Positions 46,181 through 57,644 of a stretch of 64,000 bases of DNA are shown piece after piece. Under the pieces are notes generated by a model. The model was not told the DNA's origin, made no database searches, and saw only the letters and a list, made by a program, of their open reading frames with translations. Position numbers and translations under genes: made by a program. Positions within the stretch are counted from its first letter, which is position 1. Each line of letters begins with the position of its first letter. This stretch comes from Gossypium raimondii. Taxonomy: Eukaryota > Streptophyta > Magnoliopsida > Malvales > Malvaceae. The DNA is taken from the NCBI RefSeq assembly GCF_025698545.1, contig NC_068569.1:9920001-9984000 (forward strand), read 5' to 3'.

Positions 46181-48878
46181 ATGATAGTTACAAGTAAGTG
46201 CATGCAACTGGAATTATATGTATCACAGCACCATTTATTCATTTTATTTGTTTATATTTGTTCGGCTCCTTGAATAGTTTTAGTCTTCCGCACGAGTGTG
46301 TCCATTTGAATGAATTAATTTCAATTTTAAACCAATTAAAATCCGAATTCTATTTATTGAAGATTATGATTTTGAATAGCATGAATCCTATTACATTTTG
46401 CGTTAAAAACCTAATTGAAACACAATATAAGCACATTAACACTTCCAAATAAATAAAATAATTGAATCTAGAGATAATAGTTTGTGGTACAAATATTTTT
46501 TTGATAAAACAGCATATGAGATAAATTTGTAATTCTCATTTTAAAAGAAATTTCAATTTCTAGATTTGTATTACATAATGAATTCATGAAATCCAAATAC
46601 AATGTTTCTTTGCTTTGAAATTCAATCACAAATTTGGATTTGTGAATCCAAATCCAATCTGAGCTCGAAGCAAACTCTATTCGTCAAAAAATCAAATTTA
46701 TTACTTGAAAAGTAAGCATCCAAGAATCCTATTCTCATTTTTTACATATAATTAAATCCCAAATCTTTTGTTTAATTCCAGTTGCAAGCGCTCTGCTGTT
46801 CATAGAGATCAAGGATGCAGCATTTTTGAGAACGTTGTCGCAGGTGATGCTATCGCTTTGGCTGAAATGGGAGCTCCGGGCAATGGTGGTCCTCAGCCTC
46901 AGTGTTCAACTTATATTGATAAAATTTGGGAATCGGCGGAAAAACAGCGGGAGACATCTAAAGATCGTCTCCCTCCTGGTGTGGACCATGTACCTGTTTG
47001 CGGATTGGTTGGCGACGGTGGCCTTGAGTACCCTCCTTAGAAGTAGAAAGGAGCAAATAACCAGTCCTCTGGTTATATTTTGGACTCCATTTTTGCTCTT
47101 GCATCTTGGTGGCCCCGATACCATCACTGCTTACTCATTGTCGGACAATGAACTGTGGCCTCGACACTTGTTCGGGCTGTGTTTTCAGGTTGGAGTGGCA
47201 CTCTATGTATATGTAAAGTTTTGGACTCTAACTGTAACAAAGCTCACCTATTTGGCCATTCCAATATTCATTGTTGGGATCATCAAGTATGGGGAGAGTT
47301 CGGCTCTCTTCCAAGCCAGCAACGTTCGGTTTAGGAAATCTGTGTTTTCTACTGACAAAGCTTCGGAGCTGGAAGTTGAGCTTTCACAGGGGCTTCAAAA
47401 GCGATATCACACTGGAGGGCTATTTGGATACAAAACAAATTAAGGAGAAATATCGGTATCTTTATCGAGCATTTCTTTTGTTTCAGGTGTTCAGGCCCAT
47501 GTTTTCGGATCTCAAGCTCAGAATTTACAATAAATTAGATTACATCTTTGAGTTGGGGGAGAATGTTGTTGCAGAAGAGGCCTTCAAAATTGTGGAGATT
47601 GAACTTGGGTTCCTCTATGATCTGCTGTATACCAAGATTCCTATAGTTATAACTCGAATCGGTGTGATTCTTCGCATTATTTCCTTGTCATTAATCACTT
47701 CCACACTGATTGCCTTCTTGCTGGTGGTTGGGAAGCATGGATACTCCAAAGTTGACATTGGCATATCCTACTTGTTAATGGTTGGCGCCATCTTTCTTGA
47801 ACTTTATTCGGCCTTCCTGCATCTTAGCTCGGATTGGGGAATCCACTGGTTGACTAGTCAAAACAACAGGCTTCTTAGGGCTGCTGGTTCTAACTTGGTC
47901 CATTTTAGTAAGCCCAACAAGGGAATTCGAGCTATGGCACAACACAGCCTCCTAGATTATTGCCTCCAGCCCAGGAAACTGAAGCTTGCTAAAGTTTTAA
48001 ACATCTTCGACCCTGAGGACAATGCCGAGAAGTACTTACACACCAGTTGGAAAGAGGTAGATCTTGAGCTGCAAAAAATTATGTACACCCATTTCAAAGA
48101 AAAACGAAGAAAATATAAAGAAAAACAGTTTGAGTACAAAGAGCTCTTAGAGTTGTTGGAAGAGAGAGGTCGCATTCCGCTTATACAAAACAATGTTGAT
48201 GCTGACTTAGGTTGGAGTGTATCCGATGTGGAATTCACCCACAGCCTCCTCCTATGGCATATCGCTACTGATGTTGTTTACAACGATGATCATCACTGGT
48301 TTCGAGCCGGGAAACTTGGCCCATATTGCAGAATCAGTAAGCTCTTATCGGATTACATGATGTATCTTCTTTTTCTATGTCCTGAAATGCTGCCCGAAGG
48401 CATTGGTACCATAAGGCATCATGATACCTGCATTGAAGCTAAGAACTTCGTCCATGATAAGTCCAAATTTAAACAAGTCATCAGAGGGTTGTTTGGGATT
48501 GACATAGAATCTCGATCGTTCTTTGTTCTGATGGGAAGTTTAAAGAAGTCGGCATTCTTTGAAGGGTGCCAAATCGCCGTCCAATTGCAGACACTGTTAG
48601 GGCAATTCAGATGGGACCACGAAGATAAATGGAAACTGATAGCCGAAGTGTGGCTAGACATGCTGACTTATGTCGCGGCTCAATGTTCGTGGAAAGAACA
48701 TGCGAGGCAACTCCAGCAAGGTGAGGAATTACTGACTCACGTTGCACTTCTCATGGCACATCTTGGTTTGAGTAAGAAAATTCAAATGGTGCCATTGCCC
48801 AAAAGGCTTCAGGAAGTCGAATATGAGCCTACCTTTTATTGGGACAGGCTTGACCGGTTGCCTTCCTACTTGGCTTAA
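46181..48878 (+). CDS. DUF4220/DUF594 multi-pass membrane protein, copy 3 (only copy with the native 3' end)
   Basis: Exon 1 46181-46193, exon 2 46782-48878; without indels the product would be about 704 residues, normal for the family. N-terminal membrane segments as in copies 1 and 2, then soluble parts including DPEDNAEKYLHTSWKEVDLE, VEFTHSLLLWHIATDVVYND, SDYMMYLLFLCPEMLPEGIG, RHHDTCIEAKNF and the DUF594 end WLDMLTYVAAQCSWKEHARQ, GEELLTHVALLMAHLGL. Compared with copies 1 and 2 it lacks 3 nt near 47297 (in frame) and two single bases near 47392 and 47400 (one in a G run, one in an A run), which shifts the frame. As written, two overlapping frames (to 47443 and from 47271) cover the protein. 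The shift may be a sequencing error. Function unknown. Confidence 0.72.
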
Positions 48879-49164
48879 ATTAAATATATGTTGCTTTGGT
48901 AGTTTTTTTAATTATTTAATTTTGAAATTAGCTTTCTTATGGTTATATTTATAAAAGAATTCATGTATTTTAGATAATGTGACATAAATATTTCAAGTAA
49001 AAAATATATATTTTAAAATTTATTTAACTATAATCTTTTGGTAGAGTTTAAATTTTATTAATGTAAGACTCAATCTTTAGATATATCAATTTTAATTATT
49101 TATTTAAAATTATATAAAAGCATGAAAGGACAAAAGCATCGTAATCTAATAAGTATATATAGAT
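48879..49164. other. Spacer downstream of the DUF4220/DUF594 array
   Basis: AT-rich sequence with the probable 3'UTR of copy 3, ending at the TAGAT target site of LTR C. Confidence 0.4.
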
Positions 49165-50374
49165 TATAATAACCCATTTTAGTGAAATCGATGCAGTAGT
49201 TTGGGACCACAAATTTGAGCCCGAAAAATATTTTAATATTATTTTATGGTCTGAATTATGATAGAAATATTATATGAAAATTTCGTTAGTAAAATTTTAC
49301 CGATTACATATTTAATTGATAAAGGACCAAATTGCATGAAATGCAAAAGTTGAGTTCTAGTAGCTATAAGTATCAAATAGTTATGGAATTCAAAATTTCA
49401 TGTCCTTATATGGAAAATAGACCATTAAGAGGAGTTAGTAGATAAGTATGATGATTCATCCATGGAAAATTAAATAAAGAAAAGGACTAAATTGGAAAGA
49501 TGAAATAATAAAAGATGATATTTTAATTAAATAAGAAATATCATCATTTTATATCATCTTTCCCAAATAGAAATCCATGGAAACCCTAGCTATGGGTATT
49601 AAGTTCTATCAAGCTTATTTTTCTCAATTAAGTATGTTTTCTTGTCCTGCTTTTAGTAATTTTATATTTCGAGATCTTAATAGCTTAATCTAGCCATCTC
49701 GGGATTTATTTGCAAAGTTATAAAAGTATTAAAGTTTTTCATGGATGAATATACATGAATTTTAAAGTTTTATGGTAGAAAAGAAAGGTTGTTGATAGAA
49801 AAACAACTTTTGTAAAGTGAATTTTGATGAAATTGTGATTTAGGGACTAAATTGTAAAGATGTAAAATTCATGGAAAAATTCTAAATTTTATGAATTACA
49901 TGGGCTGCAAATGCTACATGTAAAAATTTGCTAGGCTTGGAATAATGATTAAATTGCATGAATTTCATTTTCGAGCTTAGGGATGAAATCAAAATTAATT
50001 AAAAGTACAGGGGCAAAATGGTAATTTTGCGTAAGATATGAATTGGATTGTATTGAATATGAACTGTATCAAATTGATGTTAAATTCATTCGTATAGATC
50101 CGGATAACTCAAATATGAAGATAGATCGAGAAAAAGAAAAAGTGTTGAATTAGTAGGATTTTGCGTACACGAACATTGTCGAGGTAAGTTTGTGTAACTA
50201 AATTGTGTATATTCATACGTTTGAATTGGATGTTGTATATGTGAATTGTATAATTTCCATATGTATGAAAGTGAAACATATTCGATAATACCTGATAAAT
50301 AATAAGTTCGTTTGGATAAATGAGATTCGATTGATACAGGGTTCCAGAATTGGTTGTGGTCCTGCATATATTAC

Positions 50375-50870
50375 GGACACACCATAGCTCGAAAGAGCGT
50401 CCCGTTATTAGCTCTCATGAGCATCCCGATATTTGGCCCTCTCGAGCTTCCTGTTATATGATTCTTGCAAACTTTTAGTTAATAGCTCTTCGGAGCATCC
50501 CGATTGGTTGTGATCCTGTATGTGTTATGGGCACACCGCAGCTCTTATGAGCGTCCCGTTATATGGCTCTTCGTGAGCTTCTCGATTAAAGGCTATTTGG
50601 GAGCTTTTTGATTAATGGCTCTTCGAAGCTTCCTAATATGGCTTGCTTGAACTTCCCGATACATGGCTATCCGAAGCTTCCTGATTAATGGCTCTTCGAA
50701 GCTACCCGTTATTGGCTCACATGAGCTTCCCGAATATGGCTCTTATGAGCTTCTTGTTATACAGCCCGGATAAGCTTCCGGTTACATGGCTCACACAAGC
50801 TTCCTGTTATATGGCTCGAGAGAGAACTTTTCGATTATATGCTCAAATAAGCACCCCCGAATATGAATTG
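50375..50870. repeat. Degenerate tandem subrepeats in LTR C
   Basis: Roughly a dozen imperfect units of about 35-40 bp built on ATGGCTC(N)TGAGCTTCCCGNTTA-like text. Spacing and sequence are irregular. It occupies a position comparable to the subrepeats of LTR B. Confidence 0.75.
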
Positions 50871-51210
50871 ACGGATTTCAGATTTGTACACTTCATGTGT
50901 ATTACCCTTGTATCCATCGATATATTAAAGGATTCAACAGGTAAAGTTCAAATATGAGATGATATGAATTCAAGATGAATTACTATGAGAAATTCTTAAA
51001 ATACAAAGATATGATATGTACATGTTCATGAATACTTGTGGTGATAAATACATGTATGTGGAAATTGAATATTTATGAGCTCATACATGTTTCTTGATAT
51101 TCAAGTGAATTACATGACTAACATGCTTGAAGAGGATATGTGTTTAGGAAAATGACCAAATTGGCTTGAGCATGTTTATTTGCTTACCTTAAATGTGAAT
51201 TAAATGGTAA

Positions 51211-53758
51211 TGTAACACCCCTTACCCGTATTCGACACCAAAATAGGGTACGAGGCATTACCGGAGTTTACTAATTAATTTTCAGACATTTCATTTTTAT
51301 CTAGCATTCATATTTATAACCCATCAAAATCAAAACATTAATGAGCTAATGTTAACCAAATTAACTTGTACATGCCATTATAACCAGAATCAAATCATCC
51401 AAAATTACCAGTAGAATCAATGGGTAATGTGATATATCTCCAACAAGCTTCCAATCCAATCGAGCTTCCGATAATTATTTCAAAACATCTAATAATTATA
51501 CATGTTACCAATAATAATTCAATTCCAATAATAAAAAACAAATATATATAATATTCATCACCAAATAGCATTCAATTCAATTAAAATTTATACAAAATAT
51601 AGTTCATATGAATTTAACAAGCTAAATTGCGTAAATACCAAAATTCGTGAATATTTTGAAAAATTTCTATTTTTTCTCAATTTCCACCCAATTATGATCT
51701 AAATTAATATTTCATTCAATATACTAATTTAAATAATAAAAGAATTCATTTCATGCAATTTGGTCACTTTTTGACATTTTACAAATTTACCCTTAAATTT
51801 TCATATTTGTTCAATTTAGTCCTTCAAACATATAAATTGGTCATTTTAATGAAAGCTCATGCTAGTTGAATAATCATATATTTTCCTCCTCCTCCTCTCC
51901 ATTCCACATCCTTAATATATATAACATGCTTATATGTAACATTATCTACAATTTCACATTTATTTATATTCATTCAAAGCTGTCCACTTGAGTCATAGTC
52001 ACTAAATTATTTATATCTTGAGCTACAGAACTCCAAATTAAAATCCGTTAATTTTATCTGAAATTAGACTCACATATTTTCTTACCATAAAATTTTCAGA
52101 ATTTTTGGTTTGGCTAATAAGTACAGTTTATTCTTTAAAGTCATCCCTGTTCTGCTTATCTGACAGTTCCGACCCTTCTTTATTAAAAATTAATTATCTC
52201 CTCGTACAGAATTAGAATGATGTTACCGTTTATTTCTATTGAAAATAGACTTATTAATGATTTAAACATATAAATTTAACCTCTAATAATTTTTCTCCAA
52301 TTTTGATGATTTTCCAAAGTCAGTACAGGGGAACCCGAAATCATTCTGACATTGTCTCACAAAATCTATCATATCTCATAATTTACAATTCCATTGCTTA
52401 CACATTTTCTTCTATCAGAAACTAGACTTAATAATATTTAATTCCATATTTTTTCCATACTCTAATTCGATTTCCACAATTTATGGTGATTTTTCAAAGT
52501 TAACCTACTGTTGCTGTCCAAAACTGTTTTAGTTCAAAATGTTGATTACTAGGTGTATAACTCTCTTTCTCTATAATATTTTCCATCACTTTCACTTATT
52601 TCTCTTCACTAATATATCAAGAACATAAGACCTTATATAAGAAAACTCTACTATAACATTATTTCCATGCTTTTTCAATAACATCAAACTTAAAAATATA
52701 TTGAAATCTTGATGTTCTTACTTTGTGCTATTGATTTCAATCTTTAACTTGATTTTATCTCTCCCCCAGCTTCTATTTCTTGAATCTAACTTGCTATTCT
52801 AGCTCCCCATAGTCTCCTTACCAATTTTCTCTCTTGGTGGCTATGGAAATTTCTTTGATTTCTAAGTGAAAATGGTGAATTTTTGGTAAAAAGGACCAAA
52901 TTGTAAAGAAAGAAAACTTTCTTTCTTTCTTCTTCTTCTTACGTTGGGTTTCATGGAGAAGAGATGATTTCTCATCATCTTTTCTTCCTTTTATATTAAT
53001 CATTTATTAATAAAATAATACTAAAAATCTTAATAAAATAATAATTAAATAACATTTATCTAATTAATTAATTAAAAATATCACCAACATCATCATTACC
53101 TTCTAGAATTCTCTCTCCTTCTAATTGACCATTTTGCCCTTCATAATCTTTTGAAATTCCATCCTTGAGTCATCACTTAATTTGGTAAAATTGTAATTTA
53201 GTCCCTCAAAATTCTTCACCTTTTCAATTTGGTCCTAATTCATCCATTTTCCTTAGTTTCTAGATTATTCCACCCTTAAAATATTTACACTATTGGTCCT
53301 TCAACTTTTCATATTTACACTTTAACCCCTCAAGTTTTGAGTATTTACTCTTGGGTAACAAAACTTTTCTCACTTTTGCAATTTAATCCTTTCTTGAATG
53401 AATATGTCATAGTATACTTCCCAATGTTGACATAAATCAATTACCCTTTTTATCACTTTATTTCCTTATTTTTCCATATCAAGGATATTATCTTACTTTC
53501 TCACTGTAGAAATTTTCGGGATATTACAATTTCATAGCTAGTTAACCCTTCTAGCTTCTAGAATTCAAATTCTACATTTTATACAAATAGGTTCTTTCCT
53601 TAATTAGTCACTAAATAGATAAAATTTTCATATCAGTATTTTCATTCAACCTTCCTATCATAATGCAACCCATATCATATTTTTAAATTAAATTTTCCTC
53701 GTCGGATTTGTGGTCCCGAAACCACTATTCCAACTAGACCCAAAATCGGGCTGTTACA
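51211..53758 (+). mobile_element. Solo LTR D (2.5 kb), nested in LTR C
   Basis: Begins TGTAACACCCCTTACCCG and ends GGGCTGTTACA, with the direct repeat GGTAA on both sides (51206-51210 and 53759-53763). No coding region inside. Its ends match those of LTRs B and C, so one LTR family supplied three of the four insertions in this window. It is younger than LTR C. Confidence 0.85.
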
Positions 53759-54842
53759 GGTAAGTTAATTTCCTGTTATACGAACTTACTAAGCATTAAT
53801 TGCTTACTCTGTTTATTTCTTCTGTTTTATAGTAGCTTGGAAGCTGGTCGGAGACACATCACACTATCCATCGGCTCACTTTGGTATAAATAGTAAATTA
53901 ATTTTGGTTATAATGGCATGTATAGGTTTAAATAGCCAATGTTGACATATAAATGTTTTGGTTGTAATTAGCCATTTGAAATGGCTTGTGATGAATGTGT
54001 TTGAATGTGTATATATGAGATAATTTCATGTTTGATATGAGTGCTTAGTATGGTTAATTGATAGTAAACATCATAAGTATGTTTATATGCATTTTTGGTC
54101 AAATAGGTAAGTTTGGATATATGGATTTATGAAGTGATATTTCATGCATAAGACTTTATTTTGGTTTGGTTTAAATGTCTTGGATTGGCTTATAAATGTG
54201 TTAAAGAGTTTATGTAGGTGGAAGGCAAATTGGGTGAGGAATAAGGCTTGGAAATGGCCTTATTTTGTCCACACGAGCAGAGACACGGGCGTGTGTCTCA
54301 GCCGTGTGTGACACACGGCCTAACACATGGGCGTGTGTTTCGGCCGTGTGTCCCCTGCATCTTTAAAATTCAAAACAGAATGCTCAGGATTTTTCACATG
54401 GCTTGGCACAGGGGCGTGTGACCCCTGCACCTACACACGACTTAGCACACGAGCGTGTGACTTAACCTTGTGACCTAAGTCAAAGAGTTACACGGGGTAC
54501 GGACACGGGCTGGGACACGGCCGTGTGCCCTATTTCAAATGCTCACACGGCCTAAGACACGAGCATGTCTCTTGGCTCACACAGCCTGACCACACGGGCG
54601 TGTGTCCCGTGTACTTTGAAAAAATTTAAATTTTGTGAAAAATTCTCTGAGTACCCGGTTTAGTGCTGACCTGTTTCTAATGTATAATTTGGGCCTTGAG
54701 AGCTTAAATGAGGGACAATATGATTGTATATGATTGATTTCTGATGTGATTCACGAATGATATTAAATGTCTGTATCTGATCAAATTCTGGTAATGCTTC
54801 GTAACCCTGTTCCGCGACGAATATGGGTTAGGGGTGTTACAT

Positions 54843-55069
54843 AGATTAATATTAGTTATAATTTTAGAAAAGGGTAAATAAATCTTTTCTGAGTTGAGGT
54901 GATACTTGGTTAACTTGTGAAACGAATTCAATTATAAGCTTTGCAATAAGTAAAAGACTAATATTAGTTATCATTTTAGAAAAAGTAAATAAATCTTTTT
55001 TTTCAATTGAATTGATACTCGATTAACTCATGATACCATTTTAATCAAAAGTTCTACGAGAAGTAAAAA
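54843..55069. repeat. Two-unit tandem repeat of about 112 bp
   Basis: AGATTAATATTAGTTATAAT ... AATAAGTAAA (54843-54953) is followed by a diverged copy, AGACTAATATTAGTTATCAT ... GAGAAGTAAA (54955-55069). The first unit starts within the TAGAT target duplication of LTR C. Confidence 0.75.
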
Positions 55070-55364
55070 AAAAAAGAATAAAAGGAAAGATAGCTCCTTA
55101 TTAGATAATATTAACATGAGGATCCCATTTAATTCCAATAACCTAAAAGTTTCTAGTAATTTTGAACATGTGCATCAAAGCTAAGAATTCTTTTTTCAAA
55201 TTATAATTTATTTTTATTTTTTTTTCACCGTGTATAATTATATTATTATACTTATATATAATTAAATTTGTTAAAGAATTAAATTACTTGTTGAAGCTCG
55301 AAAACTCATCTTAAATTTGAAAAAATATTTTGAACACTCCTGGCAACATCTCTTACTTTAGGCG

Positions 55365-55640
55365 TGCTCACTAATTGTACACCATCTCCAACAGCAGGCT
55401 CGATGCCTCCGGGACCGATAACTAGTCCTAATGGCACTCCGAGTTGATCTTTCTAATTTGTTGCCGTCCATGTTTGCTGTTGACATTGGTTTAACTTTTT
55501 AATCTATTGTGGCGTGAGAGAGGATGCACCATTCTTTTTATAGTTCACAGTAATTCATATTACATTTTCTTTTCTCGAATGGGTTATCATTTGAATAAAG
55601 TTGTAATTTTATTTTGAAATTTCTGTATTAGTAAATTTTA
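55365..55640 (+). pseudogene. Phytocyanin 3'-end relic
   Basis: Aligns by eye with the last coding part and 3'UTR of the intact phytocyanin (33120-33420): both share AATTGTACACC/ATTGTACACCGG, CC(A)ACAGC.GGCTCGAT.CCT, GTTGCTGTCCAT/GTTGCCGTCCAT, a GGTTTAA...CTAATCTAT stretch and GAATAAAGTTG. The cupredoxin domain is absent and the frame is broken. A shorter second scrap of the same end (CTGTCCGTGTTGGCTGCTGA, GGGTTTAATTTTCTAATC) lies at about 56647-56696. Confidence 0.65.
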
Positions 55641-55739
55641 TGCTTTGATATAGGTGGAACAATCTGGCATTTTGTGTACCTTCTATTATATATAGAAAGT
55701 TTCGATTTAAGATTATATGGATGTCTTTGTTGAAAGACC

Positions 55740-56185
55740 CCTTAAATTAAGTGTCAATGATGCGTTGCAAAGCATAATGGTTCAAATCTAGCTATTCTCT
55801 GGCCCTCTAGGCAACAAGAAGTCTAATGAAACTGAAGTACATGCGATTCTATTAATATTATGGATCTTAGATAAAATAAAATGGAAAAATAATCGGTATT
55901 TAATTGTTGTATCCAATTCACATGTTATTGTGACATGGTATTCTAGTCCGTCTACAAGGCCCTGACAGCTTTGGAGATCTTTAAATCTATTGATTGTTTT
56001 GCATCTCATGGAAACAACCTTGGTGACGCCTGGCTAAAGGAGGAATTGATGGTAGTTCCTTATTGTCTATATGGTAAGGGATTGTTATTGTTTGTGAAAT
56101 GAGTGGATTGTTGTGAAGTACTGTCTGTAATGTTTCTCCTTTATATTTCATAAAATTCCTTTTGATGAGAAAAAAAATAAAAGGT
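55740..56185 (+). mobile_element. LINE 3' fragment with RNase H remains
   Basis: Interrupted frames read GPLGNKKSNETEVHAILLIL, WILDKIKWKNNRYLIVVSNS, then pieces equivalent to SFGNNLGDAWLKEELM. This is the RNase H-like end of plant LINE polyproteins, followed by a short 3'UTR and an A-rich tail (56171-56183). It is degraded and 5'-truncated. It separates the two phytocyanin scraps. Confidence 0.5.
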
Positions 56186-56787
56186 TTATCCTGAATAATA
56201 CCATGATGACATAATTCAATTTTAAGTTAAATTACTAATTTTTTTAACAGAAATACTAACATGGTAATTTGATGTGTGAACATTTTAAATGATGTGATTA
56301 AAACGATATTGTTTTGGAGCAATGAAATAATTACAACTCAAATATGATATTGATATAAAAAATCGATTAAAATAGTAAAGCAATAAAATGAAATGAAAAG
56401 TTAATAATTTTTTCATTTTATTGTTTTATTACTTCAAAAACACTAAATAAAAATTTTGATGCTAAAAATTAAATGTTGAATTTTTGTCATTGAATTTTAT
56501 AATATTATTTGGTATATTAGTGTTAATAAAATAAATCTTGATTTTTAAATTATTTATTTTGTAATTTTATTCTTATAAATATAATAGTTTATATAATTTT
56601 AAATAAAAATTAAATATAAAAATTTAAATATTTGATAATTTGTTTGTGGCTGTCCGTGTTGGCTGCTGACGTGGGTTTAATTTTCTAATCTATTGTATTT
56701 TCATAGTTGCATCAATTTTCATTGCTTACAGTTTTTACTCACATAATTATTCTTCTGGAAATTCTAATTTAGCGTTGATTTGAATGA

Positions 56788-57330
56788 GTGGTGAAATTGG
56801 CTTTAATGAAATTAATTTCTACCGTAATAAAGTCAGCTATTATATCGATTGGAATTGGTAACATAAGGCACCATGATACCTGCATTGAAGCCAAGAACTT
56901 CGGCCTCGAAAACTTGAAATCCAAGGTAGCTATCATAGGGGTGTTTGGGATGGACATTGAATCCCGATCATTCTTTATCGACATGGGAAGTTTGAGGAAG
57001 TCGACATTCTTTGAAGGGTGCCAAATCCCCGAGCAATTGACTTTGGCATCGGATTTCATATGGGATCACGAAGATAAATAAAAATTGATAATAGGGAAAC
57101 TGTGGCTGGACATGCAGGGTTATGCCGGCTCAATATTGTTCGTGGAAAGAGCATGCGAGGCAACTCCAGCAAGGCGAGGAATTGCAGACCCACGTTGCAC
57201 TTCTCATGGCACATCTTAGTTTGAATAAGAAAATTCAAATGGTGCCATTGCCTGAAAGGCTCTACAAAGTCTTAAGCCTAGCTTTTATTAGGACAAGCTT
57301 GATGGTTTAGCTTCTTAGTTAGCTTGTGGG
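56788..57330 (+). pseudogene. DUF594 C-terminal relic
   Basis: The first frame reads IGNIRHHDTCIEAKNFGLEN, FGMDIESRSFFIDMGSLRKS and TFFEGCQIPEQLTLASDFIW, then stops after HEDK. Another frame gives CSWKEHARQLQQGEELQTHV and ALLMAHLSLNKKIQMVPLPE. Both match the last third of the DUF4220/DUF594 gene (copy 3, 48405-48860). The N-terminal two thirds are missing. It lies directly beyond the 3' end of the EGF-like gene, and the same pairing recurs at 61560-62600. Confidence 0.8.
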
Positions 57331-57644
57331 TGTTCTTATTTTCATTTCCTTTTTTACCAAATAAAACATGCCATGAATTTGGACATTTACACTAATAGTG
57401 TTTAAAAGATTATATATTTTTATAAATTTTGATAAATTCATGTTTTCATATTGTGTTTGCAGTTTTTCTTATCAGAGTCTAATTATATTATCATATCCAA
57501 GTGTGATATTGTAATATTAAAAAAAAATAGTAGTAGTGAACAAAATTTTCAAGGATAAAAGGAAAAGAAAAGTCATAATTAGCACCAACCAGTTGCCAAT
57601 GTCTTTGAATGTTTGTTATTCTGCATATGATTTTGCTTCGTTCC

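Larger units (their letters stand above)
39896..48878 (+). repeat. Direct tandem array: three copies of a DUF4220/DUF594 gene segment
   Basis: Copy 1 spans 39896-42698, copy 2 42699-45712 and copy 3 from 45713 onward. Copy 2 restarts with the last 85 bp of LTR A directly after GGTTCTAAC of the gene. Copy 3 restarts at TTGCATGAAAAGG (equivalent to 40515) directly after TGTACACC of the gene. Over about 1.1 kb of exon, copies 1 and 2 show no difference that I can see. Upstream, most differences are one-base changes in A, T, G or C runs. Confidence 0.93.
49165..54841 (-). mobile_element. Solo LTR C (outer, reverse orientation), interrupted by solo LTR D
   Basis: In minus orientation it begins TGTAACACCCCTAACCC at 54841 and ends at 49165. 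It is flanked by the direct repeat TAGAT (49160-49164 and 54842-54846). Without LTR D and its duplicated GGTAA about 3.1 kb remain, similar to LTR B in length and end motifs. No internal region is present. The 54260-54610 part is rich in ACACGGGCGTGTG-type words, common in cotton LTRs. It is a fossil older than LTR D. Confidence 0.8.

Noticed and set aside
54260-54610. Repeated ACACGGGCGTGTG-type words that might suggest a regulatory array.
   Set aside because: Inside LTR C and typical of cotton LTR sequence; explained by the element.
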